A stretch of DNA of 64,000 nt from Sindora glabra (Eukaryota; Streptophyta; Magnoliopsida; Fabales; Fabaceae). The position numbers were made by a program, and so were the translations under genes. Numbering within the stretch: position 1 is the stretch's first letter; the number at the start of each line of letters is the position of its first letter. The notes below the pieces were generated by a model. It had not been told where the DNA came from, ran no database searches, and saw only the letters and a list, made by a program, of their open reading frames with translations. This document shows positions 10,020-22,870 of the stretch, piece after piece. The stretch lies in the NCBI GenBank assembly GCA_020226215.1, contig CM035227.1:104205732-104269731 (forward strand). Direction: 5' to 3'.

Positions 10020-12377
10020 TCAATTCCGAGATCTAATTGCTAAGTCAGCCACAGCAGCAGTCTTCTGCTGAAGCTCCTAATTGTTGGCCCCTAGAATTTC
10101 GTCAATTAGTCGTCCATCTTTAAGAAAATAGAATGTTGGAGTTGCATTGATAACCCACAAAATACCCAACTCCTACATTCAACCAACACGCCGCAAATCT
10201 CATTTGCCATGAAATTACACAGAAAAATGCCAAAGACAAGCTGGATAAAGTTATGCTTGTACATGTCCAATAATAATTTTCCCAAATTCAAATAGTAACT
10301 TTTTCTAATAATAAGTAAGAAATATTTTGAAATTTTTATTACAATATTACTATTTAAATTTAAGAAAGTTACTAAGCATATATAAAATGTAACTACTTCT
10401 GTTATATCTCTAACAAAAATTAAATTGCATATGCTGGATCAAGCTAACTACTTTTGAAAAAGTTAAATATCAAGAACTATTACTTTCACATAATACAACT
10501 CTCCACCTTTACACACATTATAAAAGGGGCAGAGATTCCGATGACTATAAGCCATTGGTGCCTACTCATCTAAGGTCGGACCTCATCACCTTTTTTATAG
10601 GAGTCATGCAATATACCTTGAAAATAAAATTTAAAATTGAGTTTCAAATAAAATTTAAGTACTGTTATTAAATATAAAATAATAAAATAAATTTAAAAAA
10701 TTTCAATTTAATAGATAAAAAAATTAAAACTTAATTTTAAAATTTACTTTTGATACCTATAATATTTTTTTTTTCTGATGGATCCCATTCCCAATGGATG
10801 GCCCAAATGCAAAGGCGCTGATGACTTAAAACCGCTTGAGTCAAAACAAATTGACTGGATCAGGTCAATGTAAACCTAAGCTTGCTTCAAAATGAGCTTA
10901 AAAATCACAAGCTCAATGTGTAAGATGTCTGCATTGTCCTAGGCCTAGGCCTTACGAGTTTGCCTGCGGCTTTTAGTTCAATTTACTATGAAAGAAGCCC
11001 AACCTGCATGAGCCAGGCCAACTCAGGGACCCAAAAATCACGAAGCTGGCTCTTATTTCTCCACTTAATTGGCTCATCTATTATAAAACAATAGACTAAT
11101 TTCACTCACAACTTGTTATGGGTGAAGGTGTGAGAAAGTGGTAAATATTGTAGAAGTTCTAGTAGCATATTCCTTATAAATTGGCTGCATCTGAAGTGGC
11201 AAAGGGTATGTTAACTATGACGGAAGAGTAAGAATATCCCGAAAAGGAGTAACAAAGTTTTATGACTTTAATATTATGGTCATGGATAGCAGCTGCATAC
11301 ATAACAAAAAAGACCAATTCTACCATGATTTAAGTAAAACTCAATGCATGTATGAATTAAATTTGTTGATAAGTTATGAGTGATTAGAATGAATATTTTA
11401 TCTTAAAAAAATATAAAATTAAACATGAGTCATTAAATTTTGTGTAACCAGTAAAACTCAATTTATGAAAAAATTCATCAACAAACTTACGGCTAGCTTA
11501 TCAACATCCACTATAAGAAATAAAGAGACCAAATATTTGTCTGCAAGCTCGGAATACTTTGATACTATATCTTTACATGGATAACACCAAGATGCACTAA
11601 AATTTGCCACAACCTATTAATTGAGGTCTCAAAAAAAATCCAAAAAAGGCAGTGTTAGAGAAGGATAATTATAGCCACAAACTACTATAAATAGAGATCA
11701 ATAATTTCATAAAATATGATTGTATGTGATAGAAATTATGCCTCCCCAGGAAAAATAAATCACAGACTCAAAAGAAAGGTTTGCTTGCAAATAAAGATTA
11801 GCCAGATCAGTAAGCAGCATGAGTTGACAGCATTAGTGACATTTGCTAGCGCATTGGATCCACATCTCTCATAAAAACAAAGTATATACAACAATACGTG
11901 TAATGTTACACCTGCAATCACTTCTTTTTTTTGGGTTTTTGATAGAAAATTTCCATAACGATCACACTAGTTCAGGTTGTATCCTTTAGACAATCTTATA
12001 TCAATTTTGTCCCTTTTTTATAAAATTGAATCCTTCGTGTTGGATTCCAGGATGGCTAACGGAGATGCTGACATGGTGCCTCTTTTTGTAGCAAGAAGGT
12101 TCCCCCGCCCCCACCAAAAAGTTAGTGCAACTGTAATTACTCCAACAATGATAAACTGCTTAAGTGACAGTGATATAAGATGAAGCCACTAATGTATAAA
12201 TTGATACAATCCCCTTTCATTCCTTATATGAACATTGCAACACAGACTTACAATTTTGCCATCCCTGCTGGCTTCTGAAAGCTTTGCTTCCCAACACTGC
12301 ACTGTAGATATACGGTGGACATTAATGGAGGAAGGTTGCAACTCATCGTCACACTGAGTTTTACTCATTTTATGGCA
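10020..12377 (-). pseudogene. h-type thioredoxin remnant (TRX h2/h9-like), exons 2-4, active site WCYPC, premature stop
   Basis: Three exons can be joined in frame on the minus strand. 12377-12252 is preceded by TTTGCAG and followed by GTAAGT, and encodes 42 residues ending W-E-A-K-L-S-E-A-S-R-D-G-K-I. 11613-11491 encodes 41 residues with VVANFSASWCYPCKD and ends LIVDVDKLA. 10172-10020 encodes ELGILWVINATPTFYFLKDG and then LIDEILGANN. Exon borders sit where TRX h genes have them. Defects: the usual WCGPC is WCYPC. TAG at 10079-10077 replaces the Pro-type codon of the GANKPELQ motif, while 18 further codons (ELQQK...) stay open until TGA at 10022-10020. The first exon, expected to encode a short MGxC-type start, was not found. 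Known: TRX h proteins reduce disulfides in the cytosol and at membranes. A MITE sits in the last intron. Most likely a pseudogene; a divergent expressed CxxC protein is possible. Confidence 0.75.
10259..10393. mobile_element. Short AT-rich MITE, copy 2 of a local family, inside the thioredoxin remnant intron
   Basis: Inverted terminal repeats of about 45 bases. The left end runs TACATGTCC...CAAATTCAAATAGTAAC. The right end read inward runs TACATTTTATATATGC...TAAATTTAAATAGTAAT. It shares its core with the copies at 8381-8542 and 52508-52675. It lies in the intron between the third and fourth thioredoxin exons. Confidence 0.5.
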
Positions 12378-15300
12378 CTGCAAAATTCAAGCAATTTGTG
12401 AGATGATGTGACACTATAAGAAACTGGATCCACATATGTCACAATCACGTACAATTAACTCATCCACCAGAACTAATATATGTTAGAGATGTCAAGTATT
12501 TTAGTATCTGATTTCATCTCAAGATTTGAATCATCAATGTATTTGGCTTCATCATTTGCAATGCCAATCTAAAATAACAAGAGATGTTTTAAAACATGAC
12601 GTCAAAATTAGCCAAATGGTGATAAGTCTAATCCGCCTGCAGATAATGCAACAAGCAACTTACCTGGAGCATCCTCTACTCTCATTAGAGAAGTCTTGAT
12701 TGCAAGTCTAAAATTAACATTTTAATTGACTAAAATAATTAGAGAAAAAAATTTCTAACAGCTTTCAGCAAATTTACATTTTAATTGATTATGTATTTGT
12801 AAGTCATTTGGATTAAAAATTGAACACGAGATGCTGCTAAAAGTTGAACAAATTCCAAATGAGCTTGAATAGTGGGAAATGAGTATCTTGTTAGATGGAA
12901 AATAGAAAATCAACCAAAAGCAAATTTTACCTTTGTCCATTTGCAGCCTATTGAATGTGCACAGCTGAACTATGGTGTTAAATTTATGGCAGATCCCTGA
13001 TATGATGCTTGTCAAAAAGCTCTCTCAATCAGAAGTTACACTACCGGCAAGGGAATCTGCTTCAAACAAATATCCATATAGTCCAACTTTTTAATATGGA
13101 ATATCCATTGAATATGGTAAAACACTCTATTCGATGAAGACATAAGCAATTGCTTATAAGATCAAGAGCTGAGAGGAATGGAGAAATTAAAAGAAAAAAA
13201 GGGGGGTGGGTGGGGAGCTCCTAGGTTGATCACTCTCTGGTCTCAACACCAAATTCCTAAGCACAGCTTTGTATGTTAGCGTTATATGCCAAACAGATAT
13301 CCTTTAGGGTGGTTCAATGGTTACGCAATGGTCAGTAATTTATGGAAAGCAGAAACCATCTCGTTATATGAGTAATGCTACTAGCACACACTATTTCTCA
13401 CACATTCTCATACACTTGTATGCATGGTGTCACAATTTGTGTCAAACAGTGACATGTGCCGAAGTGTGAGTGAGTATGTGAGGGGTTTATGTGTGCAAGT
13501 AGGATCTTTGCTATTATTATGCAATTCTGTGTGTAGCATTTGATGGAAGCTTCAATCAGATTTCCACTGCTACTTGTTAGAAGAGTTTCATAAGCTGGTA
13601 TCTTCACAATAGTATGTAAGATACTTCATTATTTGAAATATTGAATACTAATATACATGCTGGCATCACTTAGAAAACATGAGAAGGTATATTGTTGGGG
13701 CACCAAAAATTTTCAAATTTTTTTGAGCATCTCATGTATCTTATGAGTGACTTCTAAGACGAAGCAAAGTAATTTTGAAATCTCCTAAATTTAAGATCTG
13801 CTGATAAATTACATACAGAAAAGAAAATGCCAGCAGGCCAAACATCCTATGAAAGAAAACTAAAAGGATATAAAGTACATTTAATTCTTTGCTTTCCTCA
13901 CAGCATTTGGGGGGAAAACTACCTTATTATCGGAATTCACAAGAAGCAGCTTACTGATGATAATTTGTACAGTTTATTGGAGATACAACTTCAACTCAAA
14001 AGGAAGGTCCTTTATGTAACTAGATTTCATTATGCAGAAAATAATATTTGCATGGAAGTTACCTGGAAATAGTTGAAAACAGTAGTGTTCTATTTTCTCT
14101 GCTGCTTTGCAGCTGTTTCATCTAAAAGCAAAAGCAAGAAACACAATTTTCTTAGCTTTCATTCCTTTTCTACATGCAATTGCAGCTTTAAACATTAGAA
14201 GTATCTAAATTTTTAGGACTTGTTCTTTATGTTGTCAAAAACCATTGTAGTGAGCCTATTTCATGAAAAATCAAAGAATTTGAAATATCGTTAATGCCAA
14301 AAAAAAAAAATGAAATTTGCATGCAATTAGTGACATTTTCACGTAAAGCAGATCTTAAAAAAAAGAAAAGAAAAGAAAAAGGACAAGATGGTGATTCATT
14401 TCTAATTTCTAATTCAAAGTACGATTATGATTGCCAAGCAATGAAACCCAAAAATCTTTTGCGACAGCGCCAAAGGAGAAGATTTGGTTGACAAAACAAT
14501 TTTTCTCAAAGTAAGAAATAAAGGGGAAAGGAACAAATAATTGAGCTTGAAATAAAATATAATGGGTCCCCCGGCAAAGGATAAATCATTAATGGAATCA
14601 CATGGAGAAAAACGGTGTATCAGAAAGCTTTTACCTTTGATCTTGTGGATTGTCGGCGCTGATTTCATCCTCCAGTTCTTTTCGAATTAAAAATGCTTTT
14701 ATTCTTAGCTTGGATTGGACAAAAACGTAAAACCCAGAATTTACAGGGAAACCTTGGAAATAAAGGAATTGGAACAAATAATAATTAATGATGATGGTTG
14801 ATAAAATAGGAGGGTGTGAGGACCAAAGGACTTCTTTCTGGAATTATAATCTATATTTCAGGCAAAAATAAACAATTGCAATTTGTTACAACTAAGACAA
14901 ACAAAATTGGTTTTTTGTGGCTTAATGAGGATGTGGCCATGGCTTTTCTCATCTAAGAACATTCTCAGTCAAATTGGAAGTCGGAAGGTTGTAACCTGTT
15001 ATGTTACACCCTGACAGACGTATTATTTTCTGGGTTTTATTTAGGTTAATCCTCCCAAAACAGAATTGCCATGTAATCAGACTAAAAAAAGAAAAATTGC
15101 CATGCAATCATGACCTTTTTCTATATAAAGAAAAACTTCAAAATTGAAAAATACAATTAATAATGCATGTGAATTCTACAAAATTCAATATGGATATAAA
15201 TGAGTACCTGCACTGAGTAAGAACATTTGTATCATGAGTATCTCAAATTACATGCAAGCTTCATTTGTTGTCTGGTGCACATAGATGCATTATTTTAATA

Positions 15301-15929
15301 AAGAGTTTATTATCATTTATCACTTTTGATTAAATTTGATTTCAAATATCTTAAGCACATATGATGAATTAGATTATGTTAGAGGCAGGTCACATTAAAG
15401 AGGCATGCCTTCTCATATTAGCAGGCTCACAAAGCAGAAGATTACGCAAATTTTAACACAAGCATGAAACAGGCATGTGTTATCTAGAATGTATTTCTAG
15501 CATTTTTCTAGTTAATCTTAAAGAGTTATGCTTATATCTGCAAGAGGTAATTAATTTCAAGCCAATAGATGACACTGTTGTAATGAATTGTACCCTTTTC
15601 ATGTTAAATAAAATTATTTTATCATGATAAAGAAGCTAAAAGAACCAAACTTCTTTAATGAATAAAGAAGAAGAAAGCAAGTTCTTATCTCGAAAATTGT
15701 GAATGATTCTAGCACCCTGATCTATGGCTCATTTTGACTGATTAGATCATCACAAGAAATTCAAAAGGTGACAAACAGTACTGAAAATGATAACTTCAAG
15801 GCCAACATGGAATTGAACATTATTATACAATGAAAGAAACTTATTCCTTGACAACCGAATACCAGGAAACTGAAAACCTTTTCCAATCCATTGAAATGCA
15901 CTGCACAATGTATCCAAGAAAGCAAACAT
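12378..15929. other. Intergenic region between thioredoxin remnant and LRR kinase
   Basis: No gene could be assembled. Several short minus-strand segments look like exons because they have plausible AG and GT borders (about 12708-12665, 13010-12931, 14134-14070 and one ending near 14635). They do not join into a frame that I recognise. One MITE at 13370-13518 is listed separately. The first exon of the thioredoxin remnant may lie here unrecognised. Confidence 0.45.
13370..13518. mobile_element. MITE with long GC-richer inverted repeats (about 150 bp)
   Basis: The left arm (AGTAATGCTACTAGCACACA...) and the right arm read inward (AGCAAAGATCCTACTTGCAC...) pair over about 65 bases, meeting at matching GTGTCAC and ATGTCAC ends. 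The element therefore folds almost entirely into a hairpin. No target duplication was recognised with confidence. Such elements are common near plant genes and can give rise to small RNAs. Confidence 0.6.
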
Positions 15930-18616
15930 TCATGGTGTTTGAACATTGGACTCAGATTCAGAAGATGGCCTGTTCTTTAGCTCAGGCTGCCTAATTTCCT
16001 CTATCATTCTAGCAGCTTCATCTATTCTAGGCCTCGTATCTGGCACTTTTGCAACACAGGCCAATGCAATCTGAAGCACCTGCACCATTTCCTCCTCAAC
16101 ATAATGGCCTCTCAGCAGCTCCTCATCGAAAACTTCAGCTGTCCATTCCTCGCGAACAACTGACTTCACCCACCTTGGAAGATCAACAGCATCTTCATAA
16201 CCTGAAACAATGACAGAGCCAGAAATTTTACCTTTATGCACATGTCTCTAATTTTAGAAGAAAATTTTGATATAAAAATTTTTAGAGGGTTGGAGGTGTT
16301 TAACCTGGATATCTCAATGGAGTTTTTCCTGTCAGCATCTCAAGAAGCAACACACCAAAGCTGTAGACATCAGATTTCTGGGTGATCTTCCGAGACTCGG
16401 TTACTTCGGGAGCCCGGTAACCATTGGCTCTTGACATGGTTGGAGGGTTGTTCATTAGAGGAGTCAATCCAACATCAGTGATGCAGCCATCAAGGTCCTG
16501 GGTTATGAGGACATTGGAAGACTTGATGTTGCCATGTGTGAATTTGGGACCTCCTTCAGAGTGGATGAGGGCTATTCCCTTGGCAGTTCCAAGCATGATC
16601 TTCATTCTTGAATCCCAGTCAAATGGGGTTCTTCCTGAATCCCTGTTACCTAGTGTTGTTTGGCCATAAAAGAATTAGGCAATAAGATATCAAATTCATT
16701 ATACATATATGAGTCACTATAAGCTAAACAAGTTCTGCATACTCTTCAAACAAACAGATGGAAGGTTCTTCGTAGGAGTTAAAATGATTAAAGAAAGGCA
16801 GATTACAGGACTAGTACTGGTATTAAATGATTAAAGAAAGGCAGATTCTATGCAAGTCCTCATTCTTTAGCTAATAAAATTAGCATAAATTGAATGAGTA
16901 ATGTGAGTCCCAATTATTTTGATTCATTCAATTTTACTCACTGCACAATGGGTGAGCTCATATTCTGTCAAGTGCAACAAGTGAGATTATAAGAATAGTT
17001 ATTGTTGAAAGAGAGTTATAAAATATCAAAATAGCGAAAAATAACTTAAATATTCAATGTTAAATGTAAAAAATTTAGTACAAATTCCTTTTTTTTAAAT
17101 AGAAAATTGTTTTCCTCTGCTAGCATGCCTCTAATTACCATATTTTTTAATCAAAATTGTTAAAATATATGATACTCCTTTATTTATATATAAGGAAGAA
17201 TTTTTTTACAGAAACATCTTTCAAAAAATAAATAGAGCCTAAATGAATAAAAATGAATGCAACTAGCATCATTCTACTTAGGTTGATGAAGTGAAAAATA
17301 GCCATTGAGCCTAGGTCGAACTCACCATGCAACAAGAAAAACAAGCTGCCGCCTGGCATGTATTCATAAACTAGAAGTTTCTCATCTTTGGAATAGTAAT
17401 AAGCTTTTAGCGGCATGACATTAGGGTGCCCTCCAAGTTTCCCCACAATTTCCATCTGCTGCTCAAACTCCTTCTTTCCAGCAACAACTTCCTTCAATCT
17501 TTTGACCACAACTGTTATCCCCTCCTCCAAAACAGCCTTGTAAGCTGTCCCGTAGCTCCCCTTTCCTAGAACTTCTGCTGATGCCTTCAACAAATCCTCA
17601 AGGTCAAAGCTATAAGAGCAACCTTCAAAGAAGAACAGCTTGTTCTTCTCAGCATTTTGCACCCCACTCCCAAAGCTCTTAGAATTCTCAGCTTTTCCAG
17701 CACAAGACGCCTTTCCTTTGAGAATGCCCTTCTTTTTCTTCTTCAGACAGCAAAGAGAGATCACCAGAACTAAGAGACAGAAGAATGCAAATCCCCCAAT
17801 TGCAAGAGCAAGTACAGGTGCTAAGCCCAGTCTTTTCCTATGAGTGGCAGCTTTCTGGTTTTGAGTAATTGCTGGAGTGACAGGATGAGAAGGAGGATGA
17901 GAAGAAGAAGGGGAACTTGAAGAGCAAGGATTGAGTGGCGGCCCGCATAAGAGAGTGTTACCAACAAAAGAACTGGAAGGGAACATTTGAATGGAACTTG
18001 GAATTGAGCCGTTCAAGTTGTTATAGCTCAAATTCAAAAGTTTGAGTCTTGGGAGGTTGAAATCTGGGATATCACCAGATAAAGAATTTTCTTGGAGGTA
18101 CAACCAGGTCAGTCTTCCTAGATTCTGTAATGCAGGCGGGATTCTGCCGGAGAAGTCATTAGATGAAAGATCCAATGAAATTAGTTTAGGGGAGACAGAA
18201 GAAGGAATTAGACCAGAGAAGTTATTACGCTGGAGATAAACATATTGGAGTGAAGGAATAGAAAGGACATCAGAAGGAAGATTTCCACTAAGTCCATTGG
18301 AATGAAGGCTCAAGATCCTAAGAGCATCTAGTTTTCCTATGATATTTTCTGGAATACTGCCTCTGAGTCCAATTCCGGGAAGACGAATGCCAATGACCCG
18401 GCTTCCATCCGAGTTGCATGTCACACCAAGCCATGAGATGCAAATTGAGGCAGAACTATTCCAGTTGAGCTGCCGGGCGTGTGGGACATTGGAAGCAAAC
18501 TCAAAGAGAGCTTGTCTATCTGAGTTCAGGTCAGCTATAATCAAGCCAAAGGGAGACAATATGAAGCATAGAAAAACATGAGCAAAAATAGAAGGCTGGA
18601 GCCTCATCATGGGCAT
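15930..18616 (-). CDS. LRR receptor-like kinase, subfamily III (At5g58300-type), atypical kinase domain
   Basis: Exons on the minus strand: 18616-17326, 16649-16305 and 16201-15930. All join in phase 1 within Gly codons and give 635 residues. Seen in order: signal peptide (about 1-28), N-terminal LRR cap ending in SWLGVTC, about five leucine-rich repeats (LHSNGLSGNLP, LQRNNFSGLIP, LSSNDFSGRIP and so on), a Pro/Ser-rich linker, one membrane helix (APVLALAIGGFAFFCLLVLV), a Lys-rich stop-transfer, and the kinase domain. GKGSYGTAYKA and the VVVKRLK lysine are kept. The catalytic loop is HGNIKSSNVL, without the HRD Asp, and the Mg loop is DVG, not DFG. The tail EEIRQ...SNVQTP is typical of this group. 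Known: subfamily III kinases often lack HRD; the extra DFG-to-DVG change is unusual. It probably signals as a scaffold or weak kinase at the plasma membrane. ATGs at 18610 and 18607 are alternative starts. Confidence 0.93.
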
Positions 18617-20850
18617 TCTCGTATCTTGTTGTAAAGTGAGGAAAGTGCCCGTCGAGTCTTTAACCTCAGCTGTTCTTCATCCTTTCCTGGTTTGGTTTTG
18701 TAAAATCGTGACAAACTGTTACAAGAAGCCAGGAAAGCACACTTCTAATCAAAGTTTATCAGATTTTTGTTTACTAAGAAGAGATAAAAACATTTGAATC
18801 CTGCACAGTTTTACTTAAATATCAGTCATATGCTTTCTGAAAATGAAGCAACAACCAAGAGGGTAGGAAGAACATTATCAATTAAAAAATTATGCAGAAA
18901 TGAACGCAAAAGATCTGAACAGGCATCGTTCATTAAAAACTTGAATTTTAATGAATATAAGGCAGTCTTACACATGCTTACCATTAAGGAAGTTTTAGGG
19001 AAGGGACTTCCTTCTTTCAGATTCATCAATGATGGCAAGTTCATTCTTTCAATGTCAAAGATGTTATAGTGAGTGATTCTTTCGTTTTAAGATGAAAAAA
19101 GCAAAAAGGTAAAGGCTTGCTTGGTGAACTTTAACTAGTGGGGATATAAAGAGCACTATCTATAGTGAACAAAAAAAAATTCCCACATAAAATTATTATT
19201 CTTATGTTTTAAAAAAGAGTAAGCAAAATAGAAAAAAATGAAAACAATCCATAAAAGAAAGGTTGTAGATGATAGAGAATCCAAGAAAAAATAGAACTCT
19301 TAAAGAAAAAGATAAAGTTTGGTTCTCCTTTATCCCTTGTAAAGAAAAAGAATTATTTGCCAAAAGCGGCCTGCTTTCACCTGATCTGAAAAGATCAGCA
19401 TAAATCATGTGTACCGATCTTTAATTTGTGCATGTTAAAAAAAAAAAAATGTTTACCCAAAGCAGTTAACTATTTGACATGTGAGCATGATTTAGAATTT
19501 TATTGAAGAAAAGTTTAGGGTTTAGTGGAAAATGTTCATTTGTTTCATAAAAAGGGAAAATCATAAAAAAGCATGGTATTTATATTCCAAGATATTCAAC
19601 TAAAAAATAAAAATAAGAACAAAAGGGCAAATGGGAACTTTAATGATGCAGTGATTACTAATATTGCTTTAAGAGTTTTATTCTCTATTATGTTTGGAAT
19701 TTAAACCAAGACACCCTATTATGTTTGGGATTTAAACCAAGACACCACTCCTGCCATCACTTTAAAAAAAAAAAAAAGAAAAGAAAAGGTTTAGATGAAA
19801 ATTATATAAAGATAGAGAGATTAGAAAAGTTGATGAGTCAAAACAAAAAAAAAACTATGAGCAGCAGAGGTAACCACCAGATAATCAGGTCCCTTAAGAA
19901 GCCTAATCATTCAATTGTTCCTTATTGGAATTTGAAGAAATTGAAAGTGATCATCTTCATATAAAATTCAATCTCAGACACCATGAACACACTATAGAGC
20001 GAAGCCCCATTGTAGAAAATGAATAAAGGGATAACATCAAGGACATTGCACCACAAAACAGAACAAAAAAATAAAGATCTTGTTGGGAAATTCTGATGAT
20101 GATGGATGATAATTTAATGAGAAAATAAGAAACAAATCCACTAAATGAATTAAGAGAGAATACAAACACAAACAGTATAATAACTTTTAAACTTCCATCC
20201 CTAATATACCAAAAAACTGTTTTCACTCTCAATGATATCAACAAAAGAGTAAAAGTTTATTAGAGTAAAACTTAAATAAGATGAAGATAAAATTAAGAGA
20301 TCATCCTATTTAACAAAATGTAGGATCTGTATCAAAAATTCAATACATCTCAATGATATATAGGCAACTACCTTTAATTGAAGAGATGAAACTTTTGAAC
20401 CCTTAAATCCCCACTGTCCAATAAATGATATTCTGTGTTTTTAGTTTTTTTTCGATTAGTATTCAACGATTGACTGGCATACAATTAAAAACAAGAATCA
20501 TGGAAGAAGAGAGAAGGTAACTTCTTCTTAAATTACTTACAGTAATTCAGCATCTTAGCAGTTGGTGTCCTCAGGCTGAGCATCAACGTTTTGCAGTAAA
20601 TGGAATCAGTTTCTAGTGGAAAGAACCAAAAACCTCTTTCCTACTTAACTAAATTGACAACAATTGTGATTTATGAGGAACAAAAAAACAGCGCTTGCTG
20701 TTGAAAATATCTCAACAGAACGAAACAATACAATGGGTTAGCATGGATTTTTCTTGATCCCACTTACCATAGGCTATAAAGTACTGCTGAGAGTACCAGA
20801 TCAGATATGAAAGTGTTAACTTGTTTGAGATTGCTAATGAACTGCATGAG

Positions 20851-21977
20851 TTAGGCTCCGTTTATTTGGATGGAAAATGGTTGATATGTTCAATCTGTTG
20901 TCCTCCTGGAATAAGCATAATTCCTTCACTCAGGAGGAGAGAAAAAAGGAATTGAAAATTGCATTTCCTACTACATGTGATTGCAACTTCCACATTTTTC
21001 TTTCTTATATCTCATCCTGAAGTAAAAAAGTGCTTCTTTTACTTTAAAAACAAGATAGAATTTCTAACCAAAAATTGAAAATTGTATTTACTCCTACGTA
21101 AGAAGTTCCTAAAAATATGTTTATTATGGGTATGGATCATCTCCATTTCTTAAAAAATAAATGAGGTAAATTTCGGAGAAAAATAAATACAAAAAAAATT
21201 TTGAAATTATGAGTCTCATAAAAAAAAGTAAGTTTCAAAATAAAAATTATGTAATTATTTCTTTAAAATTAACAGAAAATTGATATAAAGAAATGAAGGA
21301 TCCAAATCCGTTTCTTTTGGACCAAATCGTCACAACATGTATGAATGGTGCTTCGGTAGTGTTCAAAAGGATTATGATGATTTGAAACCTTTGCTGAAGG
21401 AGTGATCACGCGTTAAAAAAGAGAAAAATCATTTGCCATAATTGGTTTTGACATCATATTCAACACCAAACCTGTAATAATAGCCAGCATGAAAGATTTA
21501 AATGAGAAGTGTTCACTTTGTAGCATTCAACAATCTTTTCATTACCTTAGGTAGACTACGATTTGTTATTATCGAAAACATTATCTCACAACCGGCTTGT
21601 ATGCTCTTGTTAGCAGACACTAATGTTACTGTCCATTTGCTGAGTTTGTCGATGTAGGTTTAGTTGTCATCTTCTGAGTTGTTTCTATTAAGGCTTAGAC
21701 TCGTAGAAATATCATCTGTCTCAAAAAATATTTTTTCTAGAAAAATTTCAAATTTTTTTTTATATAAACCATGGAGTAAGTTTTATGTGTGATTAAAAAA
21801 AATTATTACTAGAGTTACAATAGTAAAGAAGAATAATTTTTACTTTTTTTAAAAGGAAGTTATCTTTCATCAAATTCATTATAATTAATATATTGAACAT
21901 ATAAATCAATTTTTATTATTTAATATTTTATAATTATATTTTTATAAATATTTTTTATCAAAATAAACAGAACTTAA
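20851..21977. mobile_element. Candidate non-autonomous TIR element (about 1.1 kb)
   Basis: The left end TTAGGCTCCGTTTATTTGGA and the right end read inward, TTAAGTTCTGTTTATTTTGA, match at 15 of 20 positions. Both continue into A-rich GGAAAAT/ATAAAAAAT-like sequence. This end type is common among plant non-autonomous elements. There is no transposase frame and no convincing target duplication, so the limits are provisional. Confidence 0.4.
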
Positions 21978-22528
21978 AATGATAATTATTTTATGGGTCC
22001 TATTGACAGTACTCCAAGGGTACTAGTTAAAAAATATAGAGTTTGATAAATATAGGTGATATTTTATTATCAATGTTGAATAAATATTCATAACTATCTC
22101 AATAAAGGCAATAGGGTTTGATATTTTTCTATGGGGACAATAATTTGAATTAAGTCTCATATAGTGTTATGTTGTAAGAACTCCGTGATAATTTGTTTCT
22201 CTCATTCATCCTAATGTTGTTGGAGAGAAAATTCAATAAGTTTTATATTTATATTACTATATAAGTCTACTACTAAAAGGTTTATGTTAACTCAAACAGA
22301 GATGTTTTACCTTATGATATATTGTGTTCATGGAAATGTAAATATAATAATTGTATTATATTGATAGTTATAGGTATGTACTTTAGAAATGTACAAGTAT
22401 TTGAGGTATGTATATCTAAATCACTACTGGTTTATAATTAGTAAGAGTATGCACATGATATTTGCTATGCACTTATATGATTTATTTTATGGGCTGATGT
22501 TGCCATATTTGCTAAGTGCACATGCTAT

Positions 22529-22870
22529 GGTGTGTTTGGGATTCAAAAACAAGACTTTATTTCATTTTGCTTTGAGATTATTAATTGAATATTATTAGAT
22601 ATCTTAGGCAACTGTTTTGTTGTAACCTATTTTCAAAACTTATTTTTTAAAAATTATAATTCTAAAATATGTAATTTAAAAACAAAAAAATAGAAAAAAA
22701 TTTAGTTATTTTTTGAATTTTTTTATTTTGAATGTTAATTTTATAATTAAATTAAATATTTACTTATTTGCAACACCAAACACTTTATTTTTTATTTTCC
22801 TTCAATTCAAAAATAATTGTTGAAAATAATTTTGAAAAACATAAAAATAAAAATATATCTAAACATACCC
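22529..22870. mobile_element. Tourist-like MITE (342 bp)
   Basis: The left end GGTGTGTTTGGGATTC and the right end read inward, GGGTATGTTTAGATAT, form an imperfect inverted repeat. It resembles the GG..TGTTTGG ends of PIF/Harbinger-derived Tourist elements. TAT flanks both sides (22526-22528 and 22871-22873), matching the 3-bp target duplications of that group. The interior is AT-rich and non-coding. Confidence 0.5.

Noticed and set aside
13800..13850. Minus-strand segment reading DVWPAG, resembling a kinase DVWS.G motif
   Set aside because: Only six residues match, no other kinase motif is nearby, and an alternative frame is equally open.
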